From positions 1 through 13,903 of the forward strand of contig JAGHUU010000020.1 in NCBI GenBank assembly GCA_018064695.1: 13,903 nt of DNA. The letters are read 5' to 3'. The translations under genes and the position numbers were made by a program. The stretch comes from Candidatus Blautia equi (GTDB taxonomy: Bacteria > Bacillota > Clostridia > Lachnospirales > Lachnospiraceae). Position 1 is the first letter of the stretch; each line of letters opens with the position of its first letter. Positions 6,939 to 13,903 of this stretch are shown piece after piece. A model generated the notes under the pieces. That model worked only from the letters and a program-made list of their open reading frames with translations, ran no database searches and was not told the DNA's origin.

Positions 6939-8015
6939 ATGTATGATCTTGTAAAAAAACTGTCCATAAAAAAAAATAAAACAAAGATTTGCTGGCAGCT
7001 GGTGTTCGGCCTGACTCTGCTGATTCCGTTTCTCTATCATACCCTGATATTCACGAATATCACCCGCCTGAACCCGGAGGACATGGAATATAACAAAGGC
7101 GTGGATGCGATTCTCCGTGAGCAGATCGGCTCTTTCTGGTCCGAGAATTACATTATGATCCAGGGCCAGTACAGAGATGTGGTATACCACGGACTTTTAA
7201 GCTGCGACAGCGACGGAAATCCTTATGTGATGGCACTTTCCGCCTCCGAGGAGGTGGGCGGCCAGATCCACGCGCTTCCAAAGCACGGCAGCGGCGAATC
7301 CGGAAAACCAATTTATATCTCCGGTGGCCTGCGTGAGATGGACCCTGTAACCAGAGAATATTTCGATAAATATCTTGAAAAAATGGAATGGCCGGAGGGC
7401 GAAACGAAACCATATCCGGTATATTTTATTCTGGACCGATACGGCTCCGCGCCGGTTTTCAGCTGGGTAGTCGGCGCCATTGGCGCACTGATCTTTTTCC
7501 ATGGAATCTACCTGCTCTGGGCATGCTTCTCCGGCTTCTTCGCAAAAAGATTCATTCGTGCGGTCGATCTTTCCCGATATAGTGAAAAAGAAGTGGAGCA
7601 GGATTTCATAAATGCCTGCAAAGAAGGCCTTTATTACAACAATTTTGTCACCGGCGCGGTGTTCACCTACATGCGTGTGGGCGATCTGAACCCGGTGATC
7701 ATCGCAAACAAGAAAATCACCTGGCTCTACAGCAGAGAGCGTAACATTGAGACCATGGATCTTCTTGCCACCCTGACAGCACTCTTTTATATTCTGGGCT
7801 ATGTTCTTGTCTTCTTTGCATACCCATTCCGCTCTTTCTTCAAGCCGGTGGATATTACAATTTATGTGGACGAGGAGAAGAAGTATTACCGATCCAGATT
7901 CATCAACACAAAGATCTATCTGGGCGTGCTCTACGACTATTACAGCAAAACCTGCCCATGGGTGAAACTGGGATACTCTGAGGCCCTGAAAAAGGCTTAT
8001 AAAGAACATATTTAA
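6939..8015 (+). CDS. Unrecognised membrane protein with large extracytoplasmic domain
   Basis: I do not recognise this 358-aa protein. A Lys-rich N-terminus precedes a membrane segment at about 17-39. A soluble region of about 130 residues follows and is probably outside the cell. A second membrane segment lies at about 174-201. The C-terminal part contains NACKEGLYYNNFVTGAVFTYMRVGDLNPVIIANKKITWLY, which could be a small beta-rich domain, and a third hydrophobic stretch at about 275-297. Orientation of the C-terminus is therefore uncertain. It may belong to one of the uncharacterised Clostridia DUF families of two-helix membrane proteins, but I cannot name it firmly. The ATG follows AAGGAGG with an 8-nt gap. 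It is transcribed divergently from the caspase operon and may be co-regulated with it. No enzyme motif is visible. Confidence 0.85.
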   Translation: MYDLVKKLSIKKNKTKICWQLVFGLTLLIPFLYHTLIFTNITRLNPEDMEYNKGVDAILREQIGSFWSENYIMIQGQYRDVVYHGLLSCDSDGNPYVMALSASEEVGGQIHALPKHGSGESGKPIYISGGLREMDPVTREYFDKYLEKMEWPEGETKPYPVYFILDRYGSAPVFSWVVGAIGALIFFHGIYLLWACFSGFFAKRFIRAVDLSRYSEKEVEQDFINACKEGLYYNNFVTGAVFTYMRVGDLNPVIIANKKITWLYSRERNIETMDLLATLTALFYILGYVLVFFAYPFRSFFKPVDITIYVDEEKKYYRSRFINTKIYLGVLYDYYSKTCPWVKLGYSEALKKAYKEHI

Positions 8016-8047
8016 CCAATAATCAGCAATAAAACAGCGCAATTATG

Positions 8048-8056
8048 TGGTATAAT
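8048..8056 (+). promoter_or_regulatory. Extended -10 promoter of the EAL gene
   Basis: TGGTATAAT, a TGn extended -10, lies 33 bp after the upstream stop codon and 37 bp before the start at 8093. The -35 region is poor. It overlaps an in-frame ATG at 8045, which argues against that ATG as the start. Confidence 0.55.
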
Positions 8057-8092
8057 AGACGGAACAGAAAAACAACTCGGGAGGGACCTCAA

Positions 8093-10123
8093 ATGAGTAC
8101 ACGATCATCCGGATGTTATGTCATTAATTCTGATTATACTGTCATAAATGTGAATCAGACCGCTAAAAATATTTACCCTAAGCTTGAGGTGGGAAAGAAG
8201 TGCTACAACTGCCTGATGGGGCTGAACGAGCCCTGCAATGTCTGCCCGGTGGCAAAAGGCGTGAAGGGTCCTACTACATATATTGATCCTATCCGCAGAA
8301 TTTCTGAGATCGTAGATGCGGTGGATATTGAGCTGGAAGGTCATGGGCTATGCCATATGCTGGTCTTTTCTACGGTAGATAACGAGGATCAGATCAGAAC
8401 CACCCTGCCTACCAGCACCGAGGAATTAAGAGCGCTGTCCCTTATAAAGGCGCTGACTTCCGACTACTCCGATGTATTTTCCGTGAACGTGAAAGACGGC
8501 GGAATGACCCTGTTCCGCCTGAATGGAAAGGCATTGAGCGCGGACTCTGTTTACCGCGGAACCATTTCTTATGCAGAGGGCATAGAGAACTATATTCAGA
8601 AATATGTTATTCAGGAGGATCAGGAAAGGCTGCGCCAGGCCTGTGCCCTTTCCACCCTGGAAAAGGACATGAAAGAGCAGGAGGTTCAGATCCTGCATTA
8701 CCGCGTCATCCTGAAAGGTGAGCTCCATTACTATTATCGAAAAATCGTCAGGGTTGAATCGGCGGATCGCCTGGAAAATATTGTTGTAGGTATTGGATGT
8801 GAGGACGAACTGGTAAAAGACCGGGAGAAGAAAGCCGCTCTGCAGACAACGCTGCGTAAAGTCGAGCTGAATGCAGCCACCGGACTCCTTACCAAAGAGG
8901 CATTCTTCATCTACGGCGACAAGATTCTGGCAGAACATAAAGACCGTTCCTTTGACTGCTATCTCCTGAAAATCGACAATCTGGAAGCCATCCGCCACCA
9001 GTACGGCCCGAATGCCAGAAAACAGGTGATCCAGGACGTGGCAACTGTCCTCAAAATGTATGAGACCGACACAACCTGCACGTCTTACGTTGGAGATGGC
9101 GTGTATACCTGCTTTATTGAAAGTCAGGCTGGTGATAACATTCAGGGAATCATCATAAACTTTGAAGAACAGGTGCAGGAGCTTAGTGCAATTAAAAATA
9201 TCGTCTTTAAGTGGACGGTCTATAAAAAGATCAGCGGCGAGAAGTCCGTGGAAGAAACTTATAACAGGATCATCAACGTCTTTAATACGCTGCGAAACAC
9301 CATGAAGCAGGACTTCATTGAACTGGACCGTGGGGTGATGGAGCAGTTCGACTGGGAGGTTTCTGTGGAGCAGAACTTTACAAAATCCCTGGAAAACGGC
9401 GAGATCCACGTGTGGTTCCAGCCTAAGTATTCTGTACATACAAGAGAAATTGTGGGAGCGGAAGCGCTGGCGCGCTGGATTCTTCCAAGTGGAGAAATCA
9501 TCCCGCCATATAAATTCATTCCGATCCTTGAGAACAGCGGCCTTATTAACCGCCTGGATGAGGAGGTATTCCGCCAGGTGTGCATCTTCCAGAAGAAGCT
9601 GAAGGATCAGAACCTGCCGCAGATCCCAATCTCTGTAAACTTATCAAGAGCCAGCATCTTCACCCGCGACATCCCGGAGGTCTATGCGGAGATCGCCGAA
9701 AGATACGGCGTATCCACCTCCCTGATCCCAATCGAGATTACCGAGAGTGCCGCAGTCCGCGCGTCCATGATAGACGATTTCGCACAGGCACTGATCAAAC
9801 ACGGCTTCTCCATCCACATGGACGATTTCGGTTCAGGCTATTCCTCCCTGGCGAGCCTGCAGATGCTGCCGTTTGAGTGCATTAAAATCGATAAATCACT
9901 GGTAGATTTTATAGGCAGACAGAGCGGAGAAAGTATTCTGAAACACACGATCGCCTTCGCAAAAGAACTCGGCCTGCATGTCATCGCCGAGGGTGTAGAA
10001 AAACTGGAACAGTTCATGTTCTTAAAATTCGCCGGCTGCGACTCCATCCAGGGCTACTATTTCTCCAAACCCGTTGCTGAACCCACTTTCACCGAAATGC
10101 TGTGCAACTCACAAAATCTTTAA
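8093..10123 (+). CDS. Cyclic-di-GMP phosphodiesterase: Cys-rich PAS-like / degenerate GGDEF / EAL
   Basis: A cytoplasmic 676-aa signalling protein that should hydrolyse cyclic-di-GMP to pGpG. The N-terminus looks like a PAS fold and has four Cys in the pattern C37-x2-C40-x7-C48-x2-C51-P, a possible metal or iron-sulfur site. A middle region (about 110-260) has no motif I recognise. The GGDEF-like domain (about 275-405) is degenerate: the signature reads VGDGV (333-337), so cyclase activity is not expected. The EAL domain looks complete, with EALARW from E457, SVNLSR, EITES, DDFGSG (577-582), KIDK (597-601 region), AEGVE (E633, E636) and QGYYFSKP. The start is the ATG at 8093 because GGAGGG precedes it by 7 nt. 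It has its own promoter and follows the membrane protein on the same strand. Confidence 0.93.
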   Translation: MSTRSSGCYVINSDYTVINVNQTAKNIYPKLEVGKKCYNCLMGLNEPCNVCPVAKGVKGPTTYIDPIRRISEIVDAVDIELEGHGLCHMLVFSTVDNEDQIRTTLPTSTEELRALSLIKALTSDYSDVFSVNVKDGGMTLFRLNGKALSADSVYRGTISYAEGIENYIQKYVIQEDQERLRQACALSTLEKDMKEQEVQILHYRVILKGELHYYYRKIVRVESADRLENIVVGIGCEDELVKDREKKAALQTTLRKVELNAATGLLTKEAFFIYGDKILAEHKDRSFDCYLLKIDNLEAIRHQYGPNARKQVIQDVATVLKMYETDTTCTSYVGDGVYTCFIESQAGDNIQGIIINFEEQVQELSAIKNIVFKWTVYKKISGEKSVEETYNRIINVFNTLRNTMKQDFIELDRGVMEQFDWEVSVEQNFTKSLENGEIHVWFQPKYSVHTREIVGAEALARWILPSGEIIPPYKFIPILENSGLINRLDEEVFRQVCIFQKKLKDQNLPQIPISVNLSRASIFTRDIPEVYAEIAERYGVSTSLIPIEITESAAVRASMIDDFAQALIKHGFSIHMDDFGSGYSSLASLQMLPFECIKIDKSLVDFIGRQSGESILKHTIAFAKELGLHVIAEGVEKLEQFMFLKFAGCDSIQGYYFSKPVAEPTFTEMLCNSQNL

Positions 10124-10131
10124 AAGATATC

Positions 10132-10155
10132 TTCCACCACCCATATTTGGTGGAA
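10132..10155 (+). terminator. Hairpin after the EAL gene, weak terminator
   Basis: TTCCACCA and TGGTGGAA form a perfect 8-bp stem around an 8-nt loop, 8 bp after the EAL stop codon. The following bases are CTCTGTTTG, a poor U-tract. It may be a weak terminator or an mRNA-stabilising hairpin. Confidence 0.5.
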
Positions 10156-10167
10156 CTCTGTTTGAAA

Positions 10168-10195
10168 TTGCGCGGTACAATATCGTGTATACAAT
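10168..10195 (+). promoter_or_regulatory. Candidate promoter of the HD-GYP gene
   Basis: TTGCGC and TACAAT are 16 bp apart, about 43 bp before the ATG at 10238. The -10 matches five of six positions but the -35 only three, so the call is tentative. Confidence 0.35.
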
Positions 10196-10237
10196 TAGCT
10201 TTGAAAAAGCAGCAACTTATGAGGGACTAGAACAGGA

Positions 10238-12328
10238 ATGAAGCATAAGATAGCTCTTTGTGCCAACGGATGGAACAGTGAGAATCTGGATAGTTTTGTG
10301 ACCGGATTCCATGATTATTTTATAAATGATGAAGCAGATCTTTTTGTACTGAATTCGCATGCTTTATATTCGCAGGCGCCAATCGTGCGCGATCTTGAAA
10401 ATGCAATCTTTACACTTCCGGAGTATTCTTTTTTCGACGCAGTCATTATAGCCGGTGCAGCTATCAATTCTACCGATGCAGTGGCAGAGATCACAAGGAA
10501 ATGTAACGAGGCGGATGTGCCGGTTATTTTGCAGGGGGAAGAAGCCGAGGGAGTCTCTTCAGTTAACATCGATAACTATGTTGGAATGCGGGAACTGTGC
10601 GATCATCTGATCGAGAAGCATCATGTTTCTGACGCGGTTTACATAGCAGGCCCGGAGGCACACCCGGACTCCAATATCAGAATGAAGGCATTAAGCGATT
10701 CTCTTGAGGCCCACGGGAAGAAGTTTTCGAAAGAAAATATTGTTTATGCAAACTGGGAGCACCGCGTCATTGACTCCTATATCACTGAGACATACTGCAA
10801 AAATAAGAAAAAACTGCCGGACGCATTTGTGTGCGCAAACGACCAGATGGCACTTTCTGTCATGCTGGTGCTCAGAAGATACGGGATCAGTGTGCCTGAG
10901 GACGTGCTGGTGAGCGGCTTTGACAACTTAAGTGTTGGAAGAACCTCAGCTCCGTCTCTGGCAAGTGTGGACCAGAGTTACCACAGACAGGGAATGGCCT
11001 GTGCAAAGCTGGCTGTGGAGCTTGCGGGTCATAAAAAGATGATCAAAAAGATCACAATCCCCTGCAAGGCAACCTTCGGCGAAAGCTGCGGCTGCATAGA
11101 TTGCAAGGATGAGACGAATATAAGAAAGAAACTGGGTCAGGATCTGTGGATGATCCGTTTTATGACCACAAGAAGACAGGGAAGACATTTCCATCTGGAA
11201 ATGTGCATTCTGGATTCCGAGAAGTTTGATGATATTCAGGAAAATCTGAAGAAGGACTTTTTAGTGGAACAGGGCGAGGAGACAGAAGATTTTCATCTGT
11301 ATGTCATGCCGCAGTACAAGGATCTTGTATATATGGACGAATCGGAGAATGGTGTCTGTGACATGCATTTTCCACCTATCATGGATGTGCTCTGCGCGCG
11401 AACAGATGGCGTCATCCATTCGAAGAAGACCATGCAGACCAGGGATCTGTTTCTTGGATATACCGGCGAAGGAAGAGGAAAAACCTATGTATTCAACGCC
11501 CTTAGAACCAGCCGTTCCGTAATAGGCTATATGGTGATGGGATATTCCGAGGAGGCGTTTGATAACAAGAAATTTATCGACTATGCCGACCGACTGAATA
11601 TTCTGCTGACAAGATTCCAGAGCAGGATCAAGGAGTATAACCGGGAACAGCTGATCCGCGTAAAGCGAAAAGAGCTGCTGAACCAGACGGTTGAGGCCCT
11701 GGCTTCCGCGGTGGATGCAAAAGATAAATATACCCATGGACATTCCAACAGAGTTGCGGAATACAGCAGAAAGATCGCCGAGCTCTCAGGCATGTCGCTG
11801 GAAGAATGCGAAGATATTTACCTGGCCGGACTTCTCCACGATGTGGGAAAAATCGGCATAAAAGGCGATATTATCAATAAAAAAGGCAAGCTCACAGATG
11901 AGGAGTTTTCTATTATCAAGCAGCACCCGGTTCTGGGCTGCGATATATTATCCAACATCATGAGTTCCCCGTCCCTCAGTGTGGCGGCCAGATCTCATCA
12001 TGAAAGATATGACGGAAAAGGCTACCCTGACGGGCTGAAGGGAGAAGAGATTCCCAGAATCGCCAGAATTATTTCCGTGGCAGATGCATATGACGCCATG
12101 ACATCCAAGCGAAGCTACCGCGACATGCTGCCGCGTATGGAGGTCCGCGAGGAGCTGGTGAAGGGTATAGGAACACAGTTTGACCCTGTTTATGCCCGGA
12201 TCATGCTGGATCTGATAGATAAAGACGAGGCATATCAGCTTAGAGAACTGAGACATGAGGAGGTTCTGGAGGGGAATTCCGGCGACCAATGTGCAATTAC
12301 GGAGATATCCATTAATAAGATGAAATAA
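10238..12328 (+). CDS. LacI-type ligand-binding domain fused to HD-GYP cyclic-di-GMP phosphodiesterase
   Basis: A 696-aa protein with no signal peptide and no helix-turn-helix. Residues 1 to about 275 match the periplasmic-binding/LacI sugar-sensor fold, best seen in RRYGISVPEDVLVSGFDN followed by PSLASVDQSYHRQGMACAKLA. ESCGC and a further Cys follow the sensor. An unassigned region (about 290-460) and a charged helix lead to the HD-GYP domain. There the metal ligands and signature are all present: HGH (500-502), HD (534-535), HHE (587-589) and GYP (595-597), then SVADAYDAMTSKRSYR. It should therefore degrade cyclic-di-GMP (or a related dinucleotide) in response to a small cytoplasmic ligand, perhaps a sugar. 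The start is supported only by GAGGG 12 nt upstream, so translation may be modest. A strong terminator follows. Confidence 0.92.
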   Translation: MKHKIALCANGWNSENLDSFVTGFHDYFINDEADLFVLNSHALYSQAPIVRDLENAIFTLPEYSFFDAVIIAGAAINSTDAVAEITRKCNEADVPVILQGEEAEGVSSVNIDNYVGMRELCDHLIEKHHVSDAVYIAGPEAHPDSNIRMKALSDSLEAHGKKFSKENIVYANWEHRVIDSYITETYCKNKKKLPDAFVCANDQMALSVMLVLRRYGISVPEDVLVSGFDNLSVGRTSAPSLASVDQSYHRQGMACAKLAVELAGHKKMIKKITIPCKATFGESCGCIDCKDETNIRKKLGQDLWMIRFMTTRRQGRHFHLEMCILDSEKFDDIQENLKKDFLVEQGEETEDFHLYVMPQYKDLVYMDESENGVCDMHFPPIMDVLCARTDGVIHSKKTMQTRDLFLGYTGEGRGKTYVFNALRTSRSVIGYMVMGYSEEAFDNKKFIDYADRLNILLTRFQSRIKEYNREQLIRVKRKELLNQTVEALASAVDAKDKYTHGHSNRVAEYSRKIAELSGMSLEECEDIYLAGLLHDVGKIGIKGDIINKKGKLTDEEFSIIKQHPVLGCDILSNIMSSPSLSVAARSHHERYDGKGYPDGLKGEEIPRIARIISVADAYDAMTSKRSYRDMLPRMEVREELVKGIGTQFDPVYARIMLDLIDKDEAYQLRELRHEEVLEGNSGDQCAITEISINKMK

Positions 12329-12333
12329 TACAT

Positions 12334-12368
12334 AACAGCAGGTGAATAAAGACTCACCTGCTGTTTTT
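12334..12368 (+). terminator. Strong Rho-independent terminator after the HD-GYP gene
   Basis: AACAGCAGGTGA and TCACCTGCTGTT form a perfect 12-bp stem around an 8-nt loop, with five T at the end of the stem. It begins 5 bp after the stop codon. Confidence 0.93.
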
Positions 12369-12369
12369 G

Positions 12370-12399
12370 TTGAGGTAATCCCGCAAATCATGATATACT
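12370..12399 (+). promoter_or_regulatory. Promoter of the DUF2207 gene
   Basis: TTGAGG (12370-12375) and TATACT (12394-12399) are 18 bp apart, with an extended -10 TGA directly before TATACT. It starts right after the preceding terminator, and the ATG at 12434 lies about 28 nt after the expected transcript start. Confidence 0.6.
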
Positions 12400-12433
12400 T
12401 ATACTGAGTCTAACCTAAAAAGGAGAGGAAAAA

Positions 12434-13903
12434 ATGAGAAAAGCAGCAAAATACGCAAGTGCTATATTTTTCAGCATTTTTATGCTGGTGGTTCTGGCTG
12501 TTTCGGTCTTTGCGGACAATGAATACAGCATTCCGATGGCGGAGTTTGAAGTTGTGATCAATGAGGATGGAAGCGCTTCTGTCCATGAGAGCTGGCAGGT
12601 GCGGTTTATAAGCGGTGACTTCACCCGTTTTTATAAAGACCTCTCCACAGCGGATCTTCCGAAGGATGAGAGCTTTACATCTGTTTCCGATGTCGCTGTA
12701 TATATAGACGGAACCCCATGCGAATATGCCGATGACACAGATTCCAGACCGGAGTATCACTATAATCTTTCCTCCGACACACCGGGCGCGACACTTTCCG
12801 CCTATGTAAAAAGCAGCAAGGTTACCAGAACCTATGACTTTTACTATACCCTGAATGACGCAGTGAAATGTGTGGACGACAGCTACAACCTGTTTGTGTA
12901 CCGATTTATCGGCGCAAATTTCTCCAAAAAGGTAGATGCAGTGGAGATCACCGTAACTGTACCGGAGCAGGCATATGGTGATGTGCTGTATGTTTCAGAC
13001 GGAGAAAGCTCTGCGGATGGAAACCGTATCACTACTATCGCGAAAAACTGCAGCGGAATGTATAAATACCGTCTCCGCATAGACGGCACAGAGATTCCGG
13101 GCGCAGTGAACATTACCTCTGACGATCTCACAAACAAAACAGATGATAACGATGATGATTTTTCTATGACTTTCATTGGTATAGCAGCAGCAATCTGGGC
13201 CGCGATCGTGGCGCTTGCTTTCCGTTCAAAGATGGCAAAGAACAAGATCAGAAAACAGCTGAAAAACGATGGAATGCTTCCAATATATCAGCTCCTTTCC
13301 GGCTTCAGCAGCGTGCTGGAACCAACCGAGCTGGTAGAGGAGGTGGAGCAGAGCGGATGGCTCCTGCCGGTACATCTGGCTTCCATGGTTTCCCGCGGAC
13401 TGCTTATAAGCACCGCAGACCAGGATAATCAGGTGACGTTAGCGATGCCTGAAAACTATCTCTCAAAAAGTGTTTCTCCTGCAGATGCCTATATCTATGA
13501 GATCCTGAAAGAAGGCAGCGGACAGAAAGCCATGTCCGTCTCCATGCAGGTTCTGACAGACCGCATCACAGGAGATCAGAAGGAAGCAAATAAGATCAAT
13601 ACCACCCTTCGTTCCCTTCTTCATAAGCAGGCTGAAGGAAAGATGAAGGATAAGAAGGAATTGAAGAAGAGCCTTGGCCGCCTCCGCACCATTATGCAGG
13701 AGGCTAAGAATGAAGGCCTGCTTCCGGCTGTAACATCAGAGGAGCTTTTCCGAAATAACGTGAATCATGCAAACGCCCTGTACTATCAGGCGAACCGCTT
13801 CCACGGGGACCCGACCGGCATGGAGGGCGGTGCATATTCCTGCTGGGATCAGTTCTATTATTCCAACACAGACACTTATGACCAGTATACAACCAGCCAT
13901 TCC
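12434..13903 (+). CDS. DUF2207-type membrane protein (3' end cut by window edge)
   Basis: The frame stays open for 490 codons to the window end, so the C-terminus is missing. The ATG follows AGGAGAGG. Residues 1-27 form a signal peptide or signal anchor with likely cleavage after SVFA. The extracytoplasmic part begins EYSIPMAEFEVVINEDGSASVHE, the typical DUF2207 opening, and continues as a beta-rich domain to about residue 235. An Asp-rich hinge (DDNDDD) leads into a single membrane helix at about 243-263. The cytoplasmic part (LPIYQLLSGFSSVLEPTELVEEV onward) fits the family, with Lys-rich helices around 395-420. Further membrane helices and a low-complexity tail are usual in this family and may lie beyond the window. 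Its function is unknown. It has its own promoter and terminator-isolated position, so no link to the HD-GYP gene is implied. Confidence 0.87.
   Translation, partial: MRKAAKYASAIFFSIFMLVVLAVSVFADNEYSIPMAEFEVVINEDGSASVHESWQVRFISGDFTRFYKDLSTADLPKDESFTSVSDVAVYIDGTPCEYADDTDSRPEYHYNLSSDTPGATLSAYVKSSKVTRTYDFYYTLNDAVKCVDDSYNLFVYRFIGANFSKKVDAVEITVTVPEQAYGDVLYVSDGESSADGNRITTIAKNCSGMYKYRLRIDGTEIPGAVNITSDDLTNKTDDNDDDFSMTFIGIAAAIWAAIVALAFRSKMAKNKIRKQLKNDGMLPIYQLLSGFSSVLEPTELVEEVEQSGWLLPVHLASMVSRGLLISTADQDNQVTLAMPENYLSKSVSPADAYIYEILKEGSGQKAMSVSMQVLTDRITGDQKEANKINTTLRSLLHKQAEGKMKDKKELKKSLGRLRTIMQEAKNEGLLPAVTSEELFRNNVNHANALYYQANRFHGDPTGMEGGAYSCWDQFYYSNTDTYDQYTTSHS

Noticed and set aside
8045..8092. Upstream ATG of the EAL gene
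   Set aside because: It overlaps the TATAAT box and lacks a Shine-Dalgarno, whereas the ATG at 8093 has GGAGGG at good distance.
10186..10195. 10-mer TGTATACAAT also present on the other strand at 2991-3000
   Set aside because: A shared 10-mer with a self-complementary core is expected by chance in 14 kb, and the two sites have no common context.

Overview
The window looks like a piece of an anaerobic Bacillota chromosome, most likely Lachnospiraceae or a close Clostridia relative. The signs are moderate GC, strong AAGGAGG/AAAGGA ribosome-binding sites, extended -10 promoters, a Cys-rich PAS/EAL protein, a LacI-type sensor fused to an HD-GYP domain, and an NhaC/AGCS sodium-coupled transport pair. 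The organism call is an inference from protein style; no rRNA or other marker is present. I see no tRNA, IS element, CRISPR array or phage gene, and no broken genes. The first and last genes are cut by the window edges.

Layout. Positions 1-6703 are read on the minus strand and 6939-13903 on the plus strand, so 6704-6938 is a divergent promoter region. From that centre leftward: a pseudo-caspase with an N-terminal helical adaptor-like domain (5513-6703); an active-type caspase-like peptidase 38 bp downstream (4485-5474); an NhaC-type Na+/H+ antiporter (3047-4360); an AGCS amino acid:Na+ symporter (1315-2850) with a good terminator; and a multi-TM GGDEF protein (1165 to beyond 1). Rightward: an unrecognised membrane protein (6939-8015); a PAS-like/degenerate GGDEF/EAL protein (8093-10123); a LacI-like sensor/HD-GYP protein (10238-12328) with a strong terminator; and the start of a DUF2207 membrane protein (12434 to beyond 13903).

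Most interesting system: the two tandem caspase homologues. The downstream protein has an intact His97/Cys153 dyad. The upstream one has Tyr214 and Asn264 at the aligned positions, so it should be catalytically dead, yet the rest of the fold and the C-terminal QYQC block are conserved. Only the dead copy carries an N-terminal alpha-helical domain that resembles the death-like effector-associated domains (EADs) of bacterial conflict systems. This suggests an adaptor/executioner pair, with the pseudo-enzyme receiving a signal and controlling the active partner. No sensor NTPase is encoded nearby. The divergent membrane protein shares the intergenic region, which holds a perfect 14-bp palindrome between the two promoters.

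The second theme is cyclic-di-GMP: one synthase (GGDEF) and two different phosphodiesterases (EAL and HD-GYP) lie within 13 kb, each with a different sensory input.
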